NCBI GenBank assembly: GCA_003259005.1
Contig: QLII01000001.1
Location: forward strand, 6,687,001-6,751,000
Source: Spirosoma telluris
GTDB taxonomy: Bacteria > Bacteroidota > Bacteroidia > Cytophagales > Spirosomataceae
Length of the DNA: 64,000 nt
Reading direction: 5' to 3'
A program made the translations under genes and the position numbers. Numbering within the stretch: position 1 is the stretch's first letter; the number at the start of each line of letters is the position of its first letter. The notes under the pieces were generated by a model that worked only from the letters and a program-made list of their open reading frames with translations, had not been told where the DNA came from and did not search any database. Positions 41,916 to 53,320 of this stretch are shown in pieces.

Positions 41916-42578
41916 ATGAAACAACCCTTCGACCTCAATGTTGTGCTGGCCCAGATTGACGAGGCCATCAAACCTTATCCCAAGGCGGCTATGTTCGATC
42001 TGTTCGAGCGGGGCTACAACAGCCTGTTCGAGCAATTGATTTCATGTATTGTATCCATCCGAACGCTCGATGAAACGACAATTCCTGTATCATTGAGGCT
42101 GTTTGAACGAGCACGAACACCCGAACAACTTCTGCAACTCGATGTCCCGACGCTGACGGAATTGCTATACGGGACGACCTATCCCGATCAGAAGGCGTAT
42201 ACAATGCTAGGTATTGCTGAGCGGATCGTGAATGAATTCAACGGTGAGTTGCCTGCTACCTACGATACATTGACATCGCTGAAAGGTGTTGGCCCCAAAT
42301 GCGCCAATCTGGCTCTTGGTGTGGCAACAGGACAGGCGGCTATCAGTGTCGATGTCCACGTTCATCGCGTCGTAAATCGCTGGGGCTATGTGCAAACCAA
42401 ACAGCCTGAACAAACGCTGAAAGTGTTGGAAGCATTGGTGCCCCGCGACCAGTGGATAAACATCAATCGACTGCTGATGCCGTTTGGCAAGCATATCTGC
42501 ACCGGTACACTGCCACACTGTTCAACTTGCCCCGTACTGCCCTGGTGCGAGCAGGTTGGAGTGGAGCGTCACCGGTAG
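41916..42578 (+). CDS. nth: Endonuclease III (DNA glycosylase/AP lyase)
   Basis: The enzyme removes oxidised pyrimidines from DNA and cuts the resulting abasic site. The 220-residue protein has the helix-hairpin-helix LTSLKGVGPKCANLAL with the catalytic Lys (K in GVGPK). The catalytic Asp is in AISVDVHVHRVVNR. The C-terminal iron-sulfur cluster motif is C-x6-C-x2-C-x5-C (CTGTLPHCSTCPVLPWC). The length is normal for bacterial Nth, and no frameshift is needed. It stands alone between the OmpA-like gene and a convergent DUF4468 gene only a few bases away. Confidence 0.93.
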   Translation: MKQPFDLNVVLAQIDEAIKPYPKAAMFDLFERGYNSLFEQLISCIVSIRTLDETTIPVSLRLFERARTPEQLLQLDVPTLTELLYGTTYPDQKAYTMLGIAERIVNEFNGELPATYDTLTSLKGVGPKCANLALGVATGQAAISVDVHVHRVVNRWGYVQTKQPEQTLKVLEALVPRDQWININRLLMPFGKHICTGTLPHCSTCPVLPWCEQVGVERHR

Positions 42579-42583
42579 TGTTC

Positions 42584-43123
42584 TTATTTCTGCAAGGTGG
42601 TTAAAAACTGTTTCAGGCTGGCTAGCGTGTCCCGGCACGATTTGTCGATTTGACGATACAAATCGGCCTGTTGTTGAGCGGCTTGCTCAATTAATTTTCG
42701 GTTTGTGATTTTACCATCGGCTGCCCGTTCCAGCTCACTGGCCGTACTGCTCGTTGTTCTGACTGGTACACTGATTCCTTTGCTTTCGGCAATCAGGTCG
42801 GTGATCGTAGCCCGGTATCGGCCAAACTTGGCTTCAACCGTAAGGGTATAGCGTACGATTTGATCGTCAATAGCATAGGAAGCCTTAATAAACTGGATAT
42901 TATGTTCAGGATCGTATTGCTGCTCGGCCGTGGGCTCTGATTCATAATAGAATTCGGCCCAGTCATGGAGTTGGCCCATCAGTTGCCGGGCGGGTAATTT
43001 AGCATTGGGTACACGAACGATTTCCTGATACTGAACCTGACCTGTTTCATTCGTTGGCAAGCGAAGTTGCGCTAATGCATGGACGGATACCAATAAGGAG
43101 AGGATAAGCAAATACTTCATCAT
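42584..43123 (-). CDS. DUF4468-type secreted protein
   Basis: This 179-residue exported protein has a signal peptide (ending ALAQ) and one domain. Its pattern VQYQEIVRVPNAKLPARQLMG, YTLTVEAKFGRYRATITDL matches DUF4468, a TBP-like fold found in Bacteroidota secreted proteins. A Gln-rich C-terminal helix follows (residues about 140-175). The molecular role of the family is not known. It is convergent with nth, with only a few bases between the stops, and its own start lies about 110 bases from the AsmA-like gene's stop. Confidence 0.7.
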   Translation of the reverse strand: MMKYLLILSLLVSVHALAQLRLPTNETGQVQYQEIVRVPNAKLPARQLMGQLHDWAEFYYESEPTAEQQYDPEHNIQFIKASYAIDDQIVRYTLTVEAKFGRYRATITDLIAESKGISVPVRTTSSTASELERAADGKITNRKLIEQAAQQQADLYRQIDKSCRDTLASLKQFLTTLQK

Positions 43124-43235
43124 AACTAAACTTCAGGTTTTACCAACAGGCAATACCACGGTGCCTGCCAAAAGCGAATGCGAAGATAAGGCCGTAAGGG
43201 ATTTGTTCGTAGCGAGATGATAAACTATATAGAGC

Positions 43236-46200
43236 CTATTGTTCTTGAACGGGTAAGGGGCGCTGTTGGCTCAATTTCAGATAGTTAGCCTGGTATTTTT
43301 TGTTTCCCTTTACACCAATGCTGGTTAGGATGCCACTCGTCATCGTTTTGATCCAGTATCCGAAAATAAATATCTGCGGGTCGCGGTCGTAAAAAATGCG
43401 CGAGTCTGCTTCATTCTTTTTCCGGATAACTTTACCGATTACGAAGTTTTTTAACTTGATCAAAAACGTTTTTTTTGTTGTGTCGGCGGGACTGAGTAGG
43501 CTGATTTTCAAGTCTTTGTAATAAAAGTGCATATTGCCTACCGAAGCATATTGATTGCCCACAACGCGGGCCGTGATGGGCTGCACGTAGCCACCGTCCA
43601 GGTTCGCGGCTATAATTGGATTTGTAATCGAGCTTAGTTCGGGCAGGTGTACATCCGACGTCTGGAGCAGCATATGAAAACCCGCCAGCGAATCGCCGTA
43701 CGACTCCCGGTAGTGTAGGCGATCGACCTGTAATCCCAGCAGTTTCGTACTGGCTCTCAACACTAGGCTATCTGTTAATTTCCTTGGTCGATTGGTGATG
43801 TTTTTCAGAACGCCATTGATGTTCATCAGCGGAACGTTACCCACCCGATTCGTCAGTTTGGAAGTTTCGTGGTAAAGAACATTGCTGTTGACTACCGAAA
43901 TTGAATCGATATGGAACGGTAGGTTAACGCGACTCATTAGTCGGGTAGGCATCAATTTATCGGGCGTAAAGGACGGCTCGGGTAGCCGTTTGTCGCGCGA
44001 GACATCGGTTGTAACGTTTTTGACCACCACATGATGGATAGCTATGGTTGAATCACGACGCCATTGGGCCGTGTTTAGCCCGTTCAACTGGACTTCATCG
44101 CCCTTTATTGTAATATAGTCGGCCTGAAAGTGTGGTGGAGTCATAAACTCCTCCTGGGTTAATGTTGGATTTACCTGAAAGTTATTGAGTTGAAGACGAG
44201 CGTTTTGGGGCATCCAGGTTATAGTTTCCGCCTGAAAAGCCGTGGCTGGCCTTTTTAATAGTACATTTTTAGCAGTCAGATTGGTATGGTCTAACCAGGT
44301 TGACAAGGCAATCTTTTTACCGGCCGTCCAGCTAAAATCGGGGAAAGTAATGGCTGCTGTAAAATGACCTACACTTAGTTGACTCGGTAGCTTATTTTTC
44401 TTCGATTTTAGCAGTGGCTGCAACTCGTTGGCGGTTAAACTAGCCTCAAGATCCCCGAGTAAGAATAGTTTTCCTGCTTTCGTGGCCGATAATCGCCCGT
44501 TGGTTAGCTGAACAGTAGCTTCTGGTACGATTGTCTTGAGTCGCGGACTGGCAAGGGTTATATGGGTTGGATTTATTTGTAAGGAGGCAAACGTCAACGC
44601 TTCCTGTTTCGCTCCAAAGAGGCTTCTGGCCTGTACATCGACCACTGTATGCACACTCACCGAATCGTCATCTTTTTTTGTTACATAATGTACGTTAGCT
44701 CCGTTTATCGCTAACTCGTGGAGCGTAAACGTAACCGGGATGGCAAACGCGCTAGCTGGCCCTTCTGCTTTGGCTTTCTCGTTCGAAACCATAGTTAATT
44801 CGGGCTGGTCTGCTTGCACGGATTGGAGACGAATGGTCGAAAAATTGGTTGTCTTGAAGGGCGCTGTTACCAGAAGCCGAGGAAGCGTAAGTTGAACGGT
44901 TTTGCCAGGCCCATTATCTGTGTACTGTAGGTTAGTAAATGTAGTCGTCTGCTGATTATTTAGATCAGCCCGTGCAATCGAAACCTGCTTGCCACCCGAC
45001 TGATTGAGATAGAGATCTGTCAGTTTCCCGATAAACTGATGCCAGCTAAAATAGCCCGTTTCGGTGGTCAGGCTATCAATACGAATGGCTGATCCCTGAA
45101 AACCAGCCCGCAGTTGTCTCGATAACGCTGCTTTCAGATCGACATGATCGGCCATTAACTGAGCAATATGGAGAAGCGGTAGATCTTCGTTAGGGTGATT
45201 TGTCGCATGAGTATGTGCTAAACCTGTGCTTTTTTTTGTGGACGGTTTCATGTCGACCACTAAATCATGTACCCGAAGCAACTCAATCTGAATATCTTTC
45301 GATTGCTGGAGAGCGTCCCAGCCAAACGCTTCCCAATACACTTTGTTGGCCGTCAGAACGGTTCCATTAGGGAAGTTCATCTGAACCTTGTCAACTCCAT
45401 TGTATCGCTGTTTGCCGTAAAGGGTGTAATTGGTAAGGGCTACGTTAATTTTTCGGGTTGTCAGTTGGGCACTTGCCAGGGTCAGGTTCGGAATGGCGTG
45501 CTTCATGTCAATTAGTGAGTCGCTCACTAAAAAATCGTTCAGCAAAACAGTAGCGTTCATGTTCTTCATGACGACATCCATTGGTTTTTCGCCCGTTAAT
45601 GTGTAGCGTGCACTGGCGTTTATAATCTGGAAATTATCAACCTGAAGGAGTTCGCCCAACCCGTGTAATGTCTTGAACAAATCAACTTTTTTAGGGGGGA
45701 CAGTGGCTACCACAAGCGGCTTGGGCCGTTCTGCTACTTTTTTGGTAGCTAGTATCACAATGCTGGGCTGTACTAGCTCGGCAGCAGAGGCCACCAGCCG
45801 TTTCTGCATCAAATCTTCAAAGTTGATGTTGTGCAGGTGCAGCAGGGGGGCTCTAAAAGTCAGGCCCTTTCCTTTTAGTTTAGGGGATGTGGTTCCGTAC
45901 AGTACGTTCCTGAAAATAAGATCTTTCTTACGCACCTGAAACGATTCAACACTGATTTTGAACAGGCTGTCGGGCGAAAAAAAAGCAATATTCCGCAAAC
46001 TCAGATTCACACTGTCGGTGGTGAGCGAGTGATCACTCTGCTGATTGAGCGATAGGTTATAAATTGTCAGGTTAGCTTTTTGCGTGCCTCCCCGGGAAGC
46101 GGGGTTTGTCTTATTGCCTAAAATTATTTCACCATCTTTTACCTCGGTATACCCAATCGTTACGGTTTTGAACAGGGTTTTGATATTAGCGTTTATGGTG

Positions 46201-47113
46201 CCACTCGTATCCGTAATCTGTTCTTTCCGGCTTTCGATTGGTATAGTGAGTAGGGGTCTGACGCAGATGAGCGTGTCGAGCCATAAGTCACCTTTCTGAT
46301 AAACAGCGGGCAAATGCCTTGAATTGAAGAAAAATTTCTCAGCCCGTAAACTCATTTCTCCCTTTTTGTCGGTAGCGGGTTTATGGAAATGAACTGAATC
46401 GATTTCAAATAATTGTGTAGCGCTTGTAAAACGTAATCCCGGAAGCTTAAGGTGTTTCGGCCGTCAGATAGCACCCACTTTTGCCTACCCAGCGCTACTT
46501 CAATGTGATCGGTACCCAGCAATCGCCGGTTGTCATTATCAAGTTTCGAAAAATTGTGAACGACCAGGTTAATGTCTTTGATGATAAAAGGAGTTGACGA
46601 ATTTCGTTTGACAAGTGCGAATGATCCCTCCTGAATGTTGAAGGATCTGGCATGTAAATGATCTAATGTTTTTTGCAGATTTTCGAGAATACTCGATGTA
46701 TGAAACCGGGTCTGGTTATGGCTTCTCGAATGGGTTCTATAATCATGAACGATAATTTCGGGTCTCGAAACAGAAAAGCTATCGACCAGTAATCGCTTGT
46801 GTAGGAGGAGTTCCCGCCATGATTCGATGGATAGATACGCATCAGGGATTTTTACTGAATAGTAGGAGGGAGCGTTGGTGGTATCTTTTCGAGCGAAGAT
46901 GAGTCCATTGATTGTAACGGTTTTATCCCAGATTGATAAGCTTAGATCGTTACTTCGAAAGGTATAACCGCCCTGGGTCTCTTTATCAATGGCAAAGGTT
47001 ATAACCTCTTTCAGGTTATTCACCAGAATGTAATAGGCTACGCCTGTCGCTAAAAAGGGGATTGCCGCTACGAGAAGAAGTAGTTTTACCCAGCTTTTTG
47101 ACAGCAACTTCAT
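43236..47113 (-). CDS. Giant AsmA/DUF748-like inner-membrane protein, one frameshift
   Basis: Full length is about 1293 residues. An N-terminal transmembrane helix (WVKLLLLVAAIPFLATGVAYY) anchors a very long periplasmic part made of repeating beta-strand segments, like the bridge-like AsmA family. FRSNDLSLSIWDKTVTINGL and the SVKIPDAYLSIESWRELL stretch are typical of that family. The frame breaks near 46459-46462; one added base gives GRPKHLKLPGLRFTSATQL and then continues into GEMSLRAEKFFFNS. Relatives move lipids between membranes. That function here is inference, and a plain DUF748 protein is the alternative. Confidence 0.7.
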
Positions 47114-47259
47114 AGGCCTATTCGCGAGTAGAATGGTAAACCGTGAGTCAGATAGTTGTTACTATTCGCTACTGTTAACTAACTATCTGTGGAATGAGTT
47201 TAGAATAGAAGGTTAATTTAATGGCAAGGCACTACAGGTCACCTATTATTGACAAACAC

Positions 47260-47718
47260 TTAAACAACTTCCCGCTTCCAGACGATATAGTCCGTCACCG
47301 GTGCTTCGGTCAGCATGGGGCGAATTAATTGCACAACCTGCCCCCGGTGATAAGCCGCATGGTGACTCGTATGTGTTAGAATATCCGTCAGTGTATTCTG
47401 ATAACCAACCCCTTGCGAATTAGCGTAGGCAATTGATTGTACAAAATCCGTTTCTGCTAACCCCTCTAAATAGCTTGTCAGCTGGCGATGCTGGCGCTCA
47501 GCGGTTTCTGCCATCCAGCTAACGGGAATATCCTCCCAAATCGACACAAAGACCGGCTCCCTGGTGATGCGTCCTAACCAGACATGCTGCGCCGACAGAA
47601 TATGACCCATAACGGCAAGGGCGCGCGCCGGTGGATTGTTGATTTTTTCGAGGGAGCTTATTACCCGCAGATTTGCCCAGAGTTCATAGTTCAGTAACTG
47701 AATCAGATGGTCTTTCAT
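47260..47718 (-). CDS. DinB-family protein
   Basis: This 152-residue protein folds as a four-helix bundle of the DinB/YfiT type, which binds a metal with three histidines. Candidates are the His in LSAQHVWLGRI and those in THTSHHAAYHRGQVVQLI. The ending DYIVWKREV is typical. The family includes bacillithiol transferases and other metal-dependent enzymes, but the reaction here is unknown. The start overlaps the stop of the upstream GH3-beta-lactamase gene by 4 bases (ATGA type), so the two are probably translationally coupled. Confidence 0.85.
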   Translation of the reverse strand: MKDHLIQLLNYELWANLRVISSLEKINNPPARALAVMGHILSAQHVWLGRITREPVFVSIWEDIPVSWMAETAERQHRQLTSYLEGLAETDFVQSIAYANSQGVGYQNTLTDILTHTSHHAAYHRGQVVQLIRPMLTEAPVTDYIVWKREVV

Positions 47719-50700
47719 TGCAGTCCACGTTTTGTTGCCTGATACAATGCTTCTACAATGTTGGTGCGGGTATTCAGATTCCCCAGTTTTGGGTTATTGC
47801 GAGTTGGGTAAACCCGGTTGCACAAAAAGACGTAGGTCAGATTGTAGGCCGGATCAGGTTCAACCCACACAAAGGTGCCCGTAAAACCCGAGTGTCCAAA
47901 ACTGGCTTTCGTGCCGGATTTAGGCGCATTACCTGTGAATGTAAACGACGGCTTGTCGAAACCCAATCCGCGCCGGTTGCCTAGCTCCGGAAACTGATAA
48001 CGCGTAAACTCAGCAATGGTTTTCTGCGAAATAAACTGCTGCCCGCCATAGCTGCCTTTCTGCCGATACATTTCATAAACTTTCATCAGATCATTGGCCG
48101 AGCCGAACAAACCCGCGTGTCCCGACAAGCCGTTGAGCATGGCAGCCCCTTCATCATGCACGCGTCCCCAGATGAGTGTTTTGCGGAACAACGAGTCATA
48201 TTCTGTCGGAACGATGCGGTTCAACGAATAAAACCGGCGGGGTTGAAATGTAAGTGTTGTAGCGCCAAGCGGTTTGTAGAAGGTCGTTTTTAGGTAATCC
48301 TCAAAATCGATTCCTGTGATCCGCTTCACAATTTGAGGGTACAGAATGAACGAAAGGTCAGAATACACATACTCTTTCTTTGCGTTCAGTGGAGAATCCC
48401 GGATTTGCTGGAAAATCGTTTTAGGGTACTTTCTGAACTCGTATAAGCTGTCGGTCACCTCAATAGGATAACGGCCCGAGTGTTTTGATGTGAAGGTTTT
48501 GTGTTTCCAGGTACCATCTGGATTCTTCGTATCCATCCAGAACGGAATCCAGGCTTTCAACCGGGCCTGGTGGGTCAGTACATCACGCCAGACTAGGTCT
48601 GCTTTGTTCGATTTTTTGAAGCCAGGCAGGTAATCGGCCATTTTGCCATCGAGGTTAAACTTGCCTTCGTCGACCAGGCGCATCAGCGCGGGCGTCGATG
48701 TGCTCACTTTCGTGACCGATGCCATGTCGTAGAGGTCGTCCAGTTGAACAGGGAGCGGTTCAGCGCCGAGGGAGGCATCGTAGGTGTGTTTGCCGTAGGC
48801 TTTTCGGAAAATAACCTTACCATTTCGTGCCATTTGTACCACGCACCCTGGAAATGCCTTCTCCGTTAAACCTACATTCACGAGTGAATCGACCTGCTGG
48901 GTCAGATACCGACTGTCGATACCCACTTCTTCTGGAATAGTGTATTTGAGCCGCCCAATGGGTTGGATATTTATGCCATCGCCCAGCCGGAAGCGTTGAT
49001 TGACCGTAACCGGTAATTTCCCCGACGCACCAATAGCCCCGAAAATCAACTGCGCCGACAGCTCCTCGGTATAATTGGTCAATTGGTAGGGCATGACAAT
49101 AGCCCGTGCGTGTTCGATGTTGCGGCTAGGTTGGGCCGTATCCATCGGGAAGGTTAGTTTGTCCAGCGCGTAGACATTCCCAAACACCGTTACCACTGCT
49201 TTTCCAGTAGCCACCAACTCACCAACTAAACCCGCTGTTTTAGCTTGCAGACCGTATTTAACAGCGGGGCGGATGTTGTTCAGGTGAACATCGACCAAAA
49301 TCAGATTATAGTTTTTGAGCGAATCGCGTACCTGCGCCAGCGTCGAGTCCGGTGTTTTTGAGGTGATGTTGAAATGGTCAACCAGGGTGTAGTTGCCCGC
49401 CATCTGCTGGAAAGCCGTGATTTTATCGCTTTCGATAGCAACCGATGCGATGCGAAGTGTATCCAGCCGTTGCAGCGGCAACAAATTCTGATCGTTTTTC
49501 AGGACCGTCAGGCTGGCTTCGGTGAGCTTACGATTCAGCAGTTCATCCTGTACCGGGTTGAGGTCGTTCACCAGATTGTCCAGCACAATGGGCGTATACT
49601 GATCCAGACCGGCCCAGGCTTTAGCTTTCAGTACTTTCAGGCAGCGGGCATCCAGCGAAGCCTGAGACATGCGACCATCAGCAACCGCCTGTTTAATTAG
49701 CGCAAGCGCTGCCGGAACATCTTCCGTGAATTCCAGAACGTCCATACCTGCCTCAAGACCTAATTCATCAGCTTTACCCGATGGAAAATATTTCGTTACG
49801 CCCTTCATATTCATGGCGTCAGAAAAAACCAGTCCCTGGAAGCCTAACTCATTCTTAAGCAGATTCGTAACAATGGCGGGTGAGAGTGTAGACGGACGAT
49901 TTCGGGTTGTATCGAGCGCCGGAATACTCAAATGGGCGATCATAACCCCCGCAGCCCCGCATTGATCAATTGCTTAAACGGGTACAGTTCGAGTGAGTCG
50001 AGTTGGGCGCGACTTTTCGAAATGAGCGGTAGGTCGTAGTGCGAATCGGTTCCCGTATCGCCATGACCTGGAAAGTGTTTGAGGCTGGTTAATAATTGGT
50101 TATCCTGCATACCCCGCATATAGGCGAGTGCTTTGCGGGCAACCTCGTACTTATTCTCGCCAAATGAGCGAAAGTTAATGACCGGATTATTGGGGTTATT
50201 GTTAACATCGACGGAGGGAGCGAAGTTAACATGCATCCCTAACCGACGTGCCTGTTTAGCTAAATGAGCCCCCATCTGGTAAATGAGCGAATCGGAACCT
50301 GCGCCCTGCATGGCACCCAGCGTCATCTGATACGGGTAACGAACGGTGCTGTCCAGGCGCATAGCGATGCCCCATTCGGCATCCATAGCAATGAGTAGAG
50401 GGACTTTTGAACTGGCTTGCAGCCGATTCGTTAATTGAGCTTGCCGCATAGGTCCACCCTGAAACATGACGACACCACCCAGTTTATTAGTCTGCACCAA
50501 GCGTACTAATGAATCTTCATAAGACGGTTTTCGATTCGAATAGCCCGCTACCATGATCAACTGAGCAATGCGATCATCGGTCGACATATTGGTAAATACC
50601 GAATCGACCCAGCAACTCTGACGTGCATTGAGCTTGAGAAACGAAGGAGAGGTCGTTTGCGCCAAAGTCGGTAGGGACAATAAAACGCTCAATAAACCAA

Positions 50701-50725
50701 CTAAAAAAGACCGACAGGATGGCAT
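47715..50725 (-). CDS. GH3 beta-N-acetylhexosaminidase (NagZ-like) fused to class C beta-lactamase-like domain, one frameshift
   Basis: The N-terminal GH3 domain should trim N-acetylglucosamine from cell-wall fragments. It has the NagZ motif KHFPGHGDTGTDSHYDLP and the nucleophile in FSDAMNMKGV. The C-terminal half is a serine beta-lactamase fold (MASVTKVSTS for SxxK, YSDLSF, GHSGFTG), probably a peptidase or esterase. A signal peptide starts at ATG 50725 (ending LAQ). The frame breaks at five C at 49946-49950; one added base gives INAGLRGVMIAHLSIP. Repaired length is about 1003 residues. This fusion is known in Bacteroidota and links muropeptide recycling steps. Confidence 0.88.
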
Positions 50726-50757
50726 GAGTAAAAAAATTGGGGTCGTGAAGTGTAAAT

Positions 50758-50900
50758 AGAACACGGATTTTTATGATGGTTATGATTTTTTGAGATAGAA
50801 AGGTGCTGGTAGAAATTATTTTCTAACCTTATATTGCCTTTTTCCTCGGTAAATCTTCACTAAATCATAGGCTGATCATATTGATCATAAAAATCAGCGG
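50758..50900. repeat. Hairpin with ATCATAAAAATC words
   Basis: The left part (CGGATTTTTATGATGG near 50765-50780, then TTATGATTTT) pairs with the right part (AAATCATAGG and GATCATAAAAATCAGCG, about 50862-50899). It lies just upstream of the GH3 gene, on the 5' side, so it may lie in its leader. Confidence 0.5.
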
Positions 50901-50928
50901 ACTATTAATGTGTCAAAAATACAAAAAA

Positions 50929-50970
50929 AGGTCCTCGCCACTCCCGTGAAAGGTGAAATGGCGAGGACTT
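50929..50970 (-). terminator. Terminator for the minus-strand outer-membrane gene
   Basis: An 11-bp stem (GTCCTCGCCA pairing with TGGCGAGGAC) with an 18-base loop follows the stop of the 51008 gene. A-rich sequence on its far side provides U residues on the transcript. Confidence 0.65.
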
Positions 50971-51007
50971 ATATGAATTATGATTTATGAATGGCTACCA
51001 GATCGCC

Positions 51008-51697
51008 TTATCGCTTGTAGCGGCTGGGGTGTTCCCGACCAACGCCGAAGCTATAGCCCAGGGCTAAGGTAAATACCGAATTTTGCAGCGAGTTACGTCT
51101 GCTCCAATAGTTTGGCAAAGTGGATTGTACATCGCTTAGGCCGAGTGTATACCGAGCGTCGATCAGGAAGTGCTGCCGGTTACCCGTGCCCCAGTTAAGT
51201 TGGAACCCGCCCGTTGCGCCCAGGTCTAAACTATTAAAAGCTTCACTATTCTCTCCGTTTAGAACAGGGCCCGTTCCCTGGAGATAATCACCTTTAATAC
51301 GCTTTGCATTCATTTTGATGCCTAACGAGGGGCCAATAAACAGGTTTGGTCTGAAATTGCCTGAAAGTGTCAGGAAATAGCGGGCAACAACCGGGATTTC
51401 CAGGTAATTGACGCGCTGGATGAACTTCTTTGTGTTGTCGTTGTAGCTCGTGCCGCGTTGTGAGTACAGGAAATCGGCTGAAATACCGAAGTGATTGAGT
51501 GAACTGTACATGACAAAGGCACCGGCTGAGAGACCAGGGGTAAATTTCATGTAGTCAGCATCGCCCCAGTAATTAGATAAATTTAAGCCAACACGCGGGC
51601 CTACACTGAAGCGTTGCTGAGCGGAAAGGCTTGATAGACAGCCACAAATAAGGATAAATGAAAGAATGGGGGAGCGTAATGAATTTGCGCGAAACAT
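51008..51697 (-). CDS. Outer-membrane beta-barrel protein (PorT-like family)
   Basis: This 229-residue exported protein has a signal peptide (ending SLSAQ) and alternating hydrophobic strands typical of a small barrel. It starts FSVGPRVGLNLSNYWGD and ends SVFTLALGYSFGV. The pattern fits the outer-membrane beta-barrel domain common in Bacteroidota (PorT-like porin family). It has no known specific ligand. It lies downstream of an anti-sigma/ECF sigma pair on the same strand, so it may be a target of that sigma factor, though a 100-base gap separates them. Confidence 0.8.
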   Translation of the reverse strand: MFRANSLRSPILSFILICGCLSSLSAQQRFSVGPRVGLNLSNYWGDADYMKFTPGLSAGAFVMYSSLNHFGISADFLYSQRGTSYNDNTKKFIQRVNYLEIPVVARYFLTLSGNFRPNLFIGPSLGIKMNAKRIKGDYLQGTGPVLNGENSEAFNSLDLGATGGFQLNWGTGNRQHFLIDARYTLGLSDVQSTLPNYWSRRNSLQNSVFTLALGYSFGVGREHPSRYKR

Positions 51698-51796
51698 GGT
51701 AAAATCAATAAGTTGATATGCCCGGTTAACGTTCGAGCTTCGGCAAATGTTTTACATTTTTTTGATAGTTTACGTAAGAGGGCAATAAAAAACAGG

Positions 51797-52243
51797 CTAC
51801 CCGTTGGCTCTGAAAGGTGCGAAAATACAGATTTTCGGGTCTATTGGGTTGCCTTGCTTAGGATAAGTCGTGGCTGTTTTTGAGGGAGTTATCGGCTTTG
51901 GTTTTGCTGGGTGTTTCGCTACGAAGTAGATAAAATAAAGGGCTACCGCCAGCATAAACAGAATGGCTGCTGTGGTTGTCGCAATCCAGAGAGGCCAGAG
52001 TCGTTTTTTATTGGCCGACTCATGAATACGCTGGTGTAGTGCATCCCGCAGGTCGGCCATTTGTTCGGTCATGGACCCACTGGCAACACCTGCTGCGGTT
52101 TGCTGCATGGCTTCCAGACCCGCCAGTGCATCGGCATAAAATGGATTTTCAAGCAACAGCCGCTCGACGCGGTGCCGTGCTGGCCCACTCAGCCGACCGG
52201 ACTGATAAGCCCGTAACTCCTCGAAAGTTAGTTGGTCGTTCAT
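51797..52243 (-). CDS. Membrane-bound anti-sigma-like protein
   Basis: This 148-residue protein has a cytoplasmic N-terminal helical part (residues 1-80), a single transmembrane helix (LWPLWIATTTAAILFMLAVAL, about 82-105) and a short exported Pro/Lys-rich tail. The N-terminus begins LTFEELRAYQSGRLSGPARHR, a style seen in anti-sigma factors and related proteins. It follows the ECF sigma gene directly; the ATG overlaps the sigma stop codon by 4 bases. The position and layout make an anti-sigma role likely, but no zinc-binding motif is visible. Confidence 0.7.
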   Translation of the reverse strand: MNDQLTFEELRAYQSGRLSGPARHRVERLLLENPFYADALAGLEAMQQTAAGVASGSMTEQMADLRDALHQRIHESANKKRLWPLWIATTTAAILFMLAVALYFIYFVAKHPAKPKPITPSKTATTYPKQGNPIDPKICIFAPFRANG

Positions 52244-52850
52244 AAGCCCTGTTTACTCATACAAATTTTCAAATTTCGCCGACCATTTTGCAAATAACTT
52301 TTCACCTGTTTTAAGTCGTAACCTGTTAGGTCTGCTACATCCGTGTAGCTTTTTCGTTCCAGATAAAATAAGGTTAGGCAAGTTTGCTGCTCGGGTGGGA
52401 GTGTTTGCAGGCAGGCTTCCATGCGCGTAAGATCTTCCTCCAGTTCCAGCGTATCCGTTTCATCACTTAGTCTACTCAGTAGCGGTTCGTCGTCAGATTC
52501 GCCAATGACATTTGTCACTAATTCTGTTTTAGGGTGAGTCTGACTTTTTCGCAGTTGCATCAGGCAGTAATTGCGCGCCACACTGTGTAGCCAGGGCCCA
52601 AACTGCTGTACGTCGTGTCGACGCAGGTCGGTTACTAACTGCTCAAACAGATTCATAACAGCATCTTTGGCCTCATCTTCATCGCGCAGGTAATTATAAC
52701 ACACGGCATAAATCAGTTCCATATGCTGTTCATAGAGTTCCCCAGAATAGCCAAATCGCCTGTAGCGCGGTAAGCTGCTACATAGTCAGCCGTATCGCTA
52801 CGGGAGCGGTCGGACGTAGGTTTAGGCTTGCGAAACAGTTTCAGAAACAT
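52240..52850 (-). CDS. ECF-type RNA polymerase sigma factor, one frameshift
   Basis: This is a two-domain sigma-70 family (ECF) protein of about 203 residues. Region 2 includes ELIYAVCYNYLRDEDEAKDAV and FGPWLHSVARNYCLMQLRK. Region 4 includes LPPEQQTCLTLFYLERKSYTDVADLTG and then KQVKSYLQNGRRNLK, a helix-turn-helix. The start is ATG 52850 (MFLKLFRKPKPTSDRS). The frame breaks at four C at 52740-52743; one added base gives LAILGELYEQHMELIYAV. It is translationally coupled to the downstream anti-sigma-like gene, so the pair probably forms a regulator of envelope genes. Confidence 0.85.
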
Positions 52851-53010
52851 GGATTGGTAGCTGCTTACTCACTAGATGCACGATCAGGCTAAATTCCACA
52901 CAGTTTGATTTAATTCCATTGCCTGCTAAAAAACGAACTTGTCTTTGCTCAATAATCATAACCGAATCCGTCCCAGGAACGTTACACAAGGATATAAACT
53001 CAACGATGGT

Positions 53011-53292
53011 ATGAAACGCATTCTTTTGTTCACCAGCCTACTGGGTAGCCTTGCTTGCATGAGCGCAATGGGCCAAAGTGGCCAATCTCCAGCTGTTCAG
53101 CAATCAACGTCAACGACAGATACGCGTCAGGCGAATCCACCACAGCCTAAACTAAGGAAAACGGGCAGGAGCGGGAGCCAGAAGATGCAATCCGCTACAG
53201 ACACGACTTTGCCTAAAAAGCGTAAGCAACGGCGATTAGCGCCCGATTCACTACGTCGGGGTGGGGCAACACGTGTTGATACGGTTCGCTGA
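53011..53292 (+). CDS. Small secreted basic protein, unknown
   Basis: This 93-residue protein has a signal peptide (MKRILLFTSLLGSLACMSAMGQ) followed by a low-complexity tail rich in Gln, Ser, Thr, Lys and Arg (QPKLRKTGRSGSQKMQ, LPKKRKQRRLAPDSLRRGG). No domain is recognisable. ATG 53011 is chosen because the signal peptide starts there. It is divergent from the sigma factor gene and convergent with the DUF748 gene. It could be a small secreted peptide precursor or a spurious open frame, although the signal peptide argues for a real gene. Confidence 0.5.
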   Translation: MKRILLFTSLLGSLACMSAMGQSGQSPAVQQSTSTTDTRQANPPQPKLRKTGRSGSQKMQSATDTTLPKKRKQRRLAPDSLRRGGATRVDTVR

Positions 53293-53320
53293 TCGGCTGT
53301 TCTGGATTTGAGGGTTTCGA

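Noticed and set aside
43236..46355. A separate 1039-residue protein starting at MSLRAEKF
   Set aside because: The upstream 253-residue frame continues into it after one added base near 46459-46462, so they are one gene.
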